Shown here: positions 60,854-64,000 of the stretch, piece by piece
Layout: every line of letters starts with the position of its first letter
Numbering within the stretch: the stretch's first letter is position 1
Source: Collimonas arenae
Lineage (GTDB): Bacteria; Pseudomonadota; Gammaproteobacteria; Burkholderiales; Burkholderiaceae_D
Reading direction: 5' to 3'
Assembly: GCF_001584165.1 (NCBI RefSeq)
Contig: NZ_CP013233.1
Span: 3,976,620 to 4,040,619, forward strand
Length of the DNA stretch: 64,000 nt
Notes under the pieces: generated by a model
The model's database searches: none
What the model was told of the DNA's origin: nothing
Seen by the model: only the letters and a program-made list of their open reading frames with translations
Translations under genes and position numbers: made by a program

Positions 60854-61125
60854 GAAGCGTTTCCTTTTCCAGATTGGACATGCAGGTTCCAAGCTACGAC
60901 ACGCCATAGCGTTTGTCGCCCGACATGCCGATAACTTACCCGAATTCAGTTGAAAAATGTGAGCCAGGCTGCAGCACCGTATCGAATGTCAGGGATCAGG
61001 CAAACAGCAGGAATCTCATCCTACCAGCTATTTCCGCTTTGCCCGGCCCAGTCGGCAGCGTTGGAGGAGCAGACCGTGCAACATGGTCGTGCCCGCCGCA
61101 TCAGCTTTTTTCAATAGTGGCTGTC

Positions 61126-61166
61126 AAAATAAAAACCCGCTGGATAGCGCTAGGCTATACAGCGGG
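61126..61166 (-). terminator. Terminator after the histone H1-like gene
   Basis: cccgctggatagc (61136-61148) pairs with gctatacagcggg (61154-61166), one mismatch, and on the minus strand is followed by TTTTTATTTT. It lies 42 bases after the histone-like stop codon, in a 354-bp gap with no gene. Confidence 0.88.
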
Positions 61167-61207
61167 CGATACGCCTGAAGCTGCTCAGGCGCACTGACAA
61201 ACACTAA

Positions 61208-61948
61208 TTACGGACGTGTGCCAGTCGGGAACGGCCAAGCTGCTGCCGGGTTGAGCACTGTCTTTACTGCTGGCTCAGCTGCCGGTTTAGCTACCGGCTT
61301 TTTTGCTGCAGGCTTAGCTGCGGCTTTCTTAACAGCCGGCTTAGCAGCTGCAGGCTTGGCGGCAGGTTTAGCTGCTGCCTTAGCTACTGGCTTTTTTGCT
61401 GCTGGCTTAGCCGCGACTTTCTTCACTGCCGGCTTTTTGGCCGCTGGTTTCGCTGCTGCCTTAGCTACTGGCTTCTTGGCTGCTACTGCTTTCTTAGCTA
61501 CTGGCTTTTTAGCCGCAACAGCTTTCTTAGCAACTGGCTTCTTAGCTGCTGGTTTTGCTGCTGCTTTCTTAGCTACTGGCTTTTTAGCCGCAACAGCTTT
61601 CTTAGCAACTGGCTTCTTCGCCGCTGCTGGTTTAGCTGCTACTTTCTTGGCTACTGGCTTTTTGGCCGCGACAGCTTTCTTAGCAACTGGCTTCTTAGCT
61701 GCTGCTGGTTTAGCTGCTACTTTCTTAGCTACTGGCTTTTTGGCCGCGACGGCTTTCTTAGCAACTGGCTTCTTAGCTGCTGGTTTTGCTGCTGCTTTAG
61801 CTACCGGCTTTTTCGCTGCTACAGCTTTCTTAGCAACTGGTTTCTTAGCTGCTGGTTTTGCTGCTGCTTTAGCTACTGGCTTCTTGGCCGGCGCTGCCTT
61901 CTTCGCAGCGGGTTTCTTCGCTGCGGGTTTCTTTGCTGCTGTTGCCAT
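61208..61948 (-). CDS. Histone H1-like Lys/Ala/Pro-rich DNA-binding protein
   Basis: A 246-residue, very basic, low-complexity protein built from imperfect repeats of [11 protein letters not shown] and [12 protein letters not shown]. It resembles the C-terminal tail of eukaryotic H1, and bacterial HctB or AlgP-like proteins, common in Burkholderiales. The DNA is a matching tandem repeat (unit about 36 bp), prone to length change. The end departs from the repeat ([15 protein letters not shown]). Probably binds and compacts DNA; no defined domain or partner. Confidence 0.88.
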   Translation of the reverse strand: MATAAKKPAAKKPAAKKAAPAKKPVAKAAAKPAAKKPVAKKAVAAKKPVAKAAAKPAAKKPVAKKAVAAKKPVAKKVAAKPAAAKKPVAKKAVAAKKPVAKKVAAKPAAAKKPVAKKAVAAKKPVAKKAAAKPAAKKPVAKKAVAAKKPVAKKAVAAKKPVAKAAAKPAAKKPAVKKVAAKPAAKKPVAKAAAKPAAKPAAAKPAVKKAAAKPAAKKPVAKPAAEPAVKTVLNPAAAWPFPTGTRP

Positions 61949-62167
61949 TTTGTTTCTCCTTCACGTGATGGAAAAAATCAAGCTCCAAGTTGGAAACCCG
62001 ACGAACCCATCGCGATGGGTACGGCGGATTATTCATCGGCACAATCAATTCTGCTTGTGCTAATGAATTCGGCACCAGCTGAACTGCTCCATCCCCTCAT
62101 TGATGCAGCACTTCAGCCATCATTGGCCGGAGTCTGTCGCAGCACCTATCTGCCGCGCTCCTGGGCC

Positions 62168-62194
62168 AAAAAACGCCGGCGGTTACGCCAGCGT
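62168..62194 (-). terminator. Second hairpin terminator downstream of nrdB
   Basis: acgccggcg (62173-62181) and cgccagcgt (62186-62194), 8 of 9 pairs with a 4-base loop, followed on the minus strand by six T. It lies in the 472-bp gap between nrdB and the histone-like gene and probably backs up the nearer terminator at 62229-62271. Otherwise the gap shows no gene; promoter of the histone-like gene is expected near 61960-62060. Confidence 0.75.
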
Positions 62195-62228
62195 CGGAAT
62201 TCTATTGCAGAGACACTTTGCTTTTCCC

Positions 62229-62271
62229 AAAGAAAACGCCGCCAAACCCGATTGAATCGGGGTAAGCGGCG
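62229..62271 (-). terminator. Likely nrdB terminator
   Basis: cgccgcc at 62237 and ggcg-type arms at 62265-62271 enclose the perfect palindrome cccgattgaatcggg (62247-62261). On the minus strand the hairpin is followed by TTTTCTTT. It lies about 150 bases after the nrdB stop. Confidence 0.65.
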
Positions 62272-62420
62272 ACAACAGATAAGAACGAAGCTGTCTTTGA
62301 CTGTTCATTAAATTTGGAAATCACCTTTCAGTTGCGCACTCTTTTTTATGTACTAAGCGCTGCAGGTCTCCGTCTACCTCGTCCAACCACCTCGTTATTC
62401 TTGTCCGAGATCTGAAGCCT

Positions 62421-63593
62421 TTATTCCCAGTTCAGTGCACCGCCGGTTTGATATTCGATTACACGAGTCTCAAAAAAGTTGCGTTCTTTTTTCAGATCGA
62501 TCATCTCACTCATCCAGGGGAAGGGATTTTCTTCCTGAGGGAACATTGGGTCCAGTCCGATCTGTTGCGCGCGGCGATTTGCGATGAACCGCAAATACCC
62601 TTTGAACATTGGCGCATTCAAACCGAGCACTCCACGCGGCATTGTATCCTCTGCGTAGCGATATTCCAACTCTACTGCGCTTAAAAACAACGCTTTAATC
62701 TCATCACGGAATTCCGGTGTCCACAAATGTGGGTTTTCCATCTTGATCGTGTTGATCAAATCGATCCCGAAATTGCAGTGCATCGACTCGTCGCGCAAGA
62801 TGTATTGATACTGTTCGGCAGCGCCCATCATCTTGTTCTGACGGCCCAGCGCAAGGATCTGCGTGAAGCCGACGTAGAAGAAAAGCCCTTCCATGATGCA
62901 CGCGAAGACGATCAGCGAGCGCAGCAGTTTCTGATCGTTTTCAGTCGTGCCGGTCTTAAACTCTGGATCGGTCAGCGTATTGATGAAAGGGATCAGGAAC
63001 TCGTCCTTGTCGCGGATCGATTTGACTTCGTGATAGGCGTTGAATATCTCTGCCTCGTCCAGACCGAGCGATTCCACGATGTACTGGTAGGCGTGAGTGT
63101 GAATCGCTTCTTCAAACGCCTGGCGCAGCAGATATTGGCGGCATTCCGGCGCCGTGATGTGGCGATAGGTGCCGAGCACGATGTTGTTGGCTGCCAGCGA
63201 GTCGGCGGTGACGAAGAAACCCAGGTTGCGCTTGACCAGACGGCGTTCGTCTTCGGTCAGGCCGTTCGGGTTCTTCCACAGCTCGATGTCGCGCTGCATG
63301 TTGATTTCCTGCGGCATCCAGTGGTTAGCGCAGCCGGCCAGGTACTTGTCCCAAGCCCATTTGTACTTGAACGGCACCAGCTGGTTGACGTCAGTATGGC
63401 CGTTGATGATGCGCTTGTCGGCCGCATTGACGCGATGCGTGGTGTCGACCGCAGGCGCTGCTGCTTGTCCCATCACTGCCGGATTGAAAGCGGTATCGGA
63501 CATTTGCGGGCGGCCCGAAGGGATAAACCCTGGCTGCGCCGGCGGGGTACGAGGAGCAGGCGCCGAACTTTTTTCTTCATCCCAGGAGAGCAT
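62421..63593 (-). CDS. nrdB: Ribonucleoside-diphosphate reductase beta subunit, class Ia
   Basis: Holds the diiron-tyrosyl radical that starts ribonucleotide reduction. The 390-residue protein has an extra 50-residue N-terminal stretch rich in Ala and Pro. Diiron ligands: Asp131 (TADSLAAN), Glu162 and His165 in [12 protein letters not shown], and later Glu in [10 protein letters not shown] and DESMHCNF. Tyr169, in the EAIHTHAY block, aligns with the radical Tyr122 of E. coli NrdB. The C terminus ([11 protein letters not shown]) binds NrdA. It is downstream of nrdA. Confidence 0.95.
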   Translation of the reverse strand: MLSWDEEKSSAPAPRTPPAQPGFIPSGRPQMSDTAFNPAVMGQAAAPAVDTTHRVNAADKRIINGHTDVNQLVPFKYKWAWDKYLAGCANHWMPQEINMQRDIELWKNPNGLTEDERRLVKRNLGFFVTADSLAANNIVLGTYRHITAPECRQYLLRQAFEEAIHTHAYQYIVESLGLDEAEIFNAYHEVKSIRDKDEFLIPFINTLTDPEFKTGTTENDQKLLRSLIVFACIMEGLFFYVGFTQILALGRQNKMMGAAEQYQYILRDESMHCNFGIDLINTIKMENPHLWTPEFRDEIKALFLSAVELEYRYAEDTMPRGVLGLNAPMFKGYLRFIANRRAQQIGLDPMFPQEENPFPWMSEMIDLKKERNFFETRVIEYQTGGALNWE

Positions 63594-63612
63594 TCTTTAT
63601 TCCTTTATCTTT

Positions 63613-63702
63613 GTAGGGTGGGCAGCCGTGCCCACGCGTGACGTCAAATCCGCCACCAGGTTTATTTCGGTAACGCGTGGGCAAAAAACTTGCCCACCCT
63701 AC
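63613..63702. repeat. Dispersed palindromic element, copy 2
   Basis: A 90-bp unit with perfect 12-bp inverted ends, gtagggtgggca (63613-63624) and tgcccaccctac (63691-63702), and exact inner arms gcccacgcgt (63630-63639) and acgcgtgggc (63673-63682). It sits in the nrdA-nrdB gap, 19 bp upstream of the nrdB start codon on the opposite side. Its right half is nearly identical to the copy at 38493-38600. Confidence 0.85.
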
Positions 63703-63734
63703 TTTTCATTATTTCGTTTTATATCTGAACAGTA

Positions 63735-64000
63735 TTACTGGCAAGCTTCGCATTCTTCAAAACCAGGATCACCAGGGCGCATGGTGCACGCCGGGCCGTC
63801 CAGTTCCTGTGGCGCCGCTTCCGCTGGCGCGGTACCGTAACTCGCTGCAGCACCACCGCTCATGCCGCCATCGACTGCCACCGCATTCAATGCGCCGGTT
63901 TTCGAAGTCGACTTCTCGGTATGCGTTGCGCCGATGGTACGCAGGTAGTAGGTGGTCTTGAGACCACGCAACCATGCCAACTTGTAGGTTTCATCCAGCT
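63735..64000 (-). CDS. nrdA: Ribonucleoside-diphosphate reductase alpha subunit, C-terminal end
   Basis: Only the last 87 residues lie in the window; the frame is open to the right edge. The tail reads LDETYKLAWLRGLKTTYYLRTIGATHTEK, a linker, and then a C-terminal GDPGFEECEACQ. The CEAC pair is the redox-active Cys pair at the NrdA C terminus that reduces the active site by swinging in. DGPACTMRPGDPGFEECE is also the beta-subunit-binding region. nrdB follows after 141 bp, with the repeat at 63613-63702 between. Confidence 0.93.
   Translation of the reverse strand, partial: LDETYKLAWLRGLKTTYYLRTIGATHTEKSTSKTGALNAVAVDGGMSGGAAASYGTAPAEAAPQELDGPACTMRPGDPGFEECEACQ

Noticed and set aside
61218..62063. 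281-residue hydrophobic [11 protein letters not shown] repeat protein on the plus strand
   Set aside because: Exact antisense of the Lys/Ala repeat gene; its 'membrane' pattern is the reverse complement of AAKKPVAKK codons.

Overview
The window looks like a 64 kb piece of a betaproteobacterial chromosome, most likely Oxalobacteraceae (Collimonas/Herbaspirillum/Herminiimonas-like). This rests on high GC content and on gene orders typical of Burkholderiales: fur-divergent-bamE, dapB-exbB-exbD-leuS-lptE-holA-proA, grpE-dnaK-dnaJ with hrcA/nadK/recN close by, a Lys/Ala-rich histone H1-like gene, and nrdA-nrdB. The genus is an inference. No rRNA, tRNA, CRISPR array, prophage or complete insertion sequence was seen.

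Layout: 1-1701, an acyl-CoA dehydrogenase (cut by the window edge) divergent from a LysR regulator. 1891-4569, trpS, a Tim44-like membrane protein and a small secreted protein. 4738-9351, a TctD/TctE-type two-component system followed by a two-subunit sodium:solute symporter. 9369-16327 (minus) and 19208-23570 (plus), two loci of the transglutaminase / circularly permuted ATP-grasp / alpha-E family; the second ends with the proteasome-like protease Anbu. Between them lie a PHB depolymerase, a GST-like gene and a cupin. 23768-29819 (minus) is a tightly overlapping run: PerM-like permease, hda, HAD phosphatase, pcnB, folK, deoxynucleoside kinase, panB. purM diverges from it. 31310-32724, carbonic anhydrase and a chalcone-isomerase-like secreted protein. 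32962-43250, the heat-shock and housekeeping block (dnaJ, dnaK, grpE, a tiny membrane ORF, hemH, recN, nadK, HAD, hrcA). 43273-53124, tfoX-like, fur, bamE, dapB, exbBD-like pair, leuS, lptE, holA, proA. 53344-55804, hemJ-like, a DsbA-family isomerase, rlmL. 56143-59867, an iron/haem locus (hemP, unknown gene, bfd, tonB, exbB, exbD, bfr). 59979-64000 (minus), DUF167, YggT, histone H1-like, nrdB and the 3' end of nrdA.

The most interesting biology is the Anbu-linked gene set. A transglutaminase-type protease/transferase, a possible ATP-dependent peptide ligase (CP-ATP-grasp), an alpha-E helical partner and a self-compartmentalising protease are collinear. A second, diverged copy nearby carries a fused ATP-grasp/alpha-E protein whose glycine-rich ATP loop is missing. 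Iron and haem metabolism recurs (fur, hemH, hemJ, hemP, bfd, bfr, tonB), and a probable Fur box lies before hemP.

A caution on sequence quality: nine genes (Tim44-like, response regulator, symporter, phaZ, transglutaminase, carbonic anhydrase, dnaJ, lptE, tonB) are interrupted by eleven apparent single-base losses, almost all in short homopolymers. Adding one base at each place restores a normal-length family member. Because dnaJ alone has three, I read these as sequencing or assembly errors and annotate the genes as whole. Several palindromic dispersed repeats occur between genes: a pair with gtgggca ends, REP-like units and a structured element at 54.4 kb.
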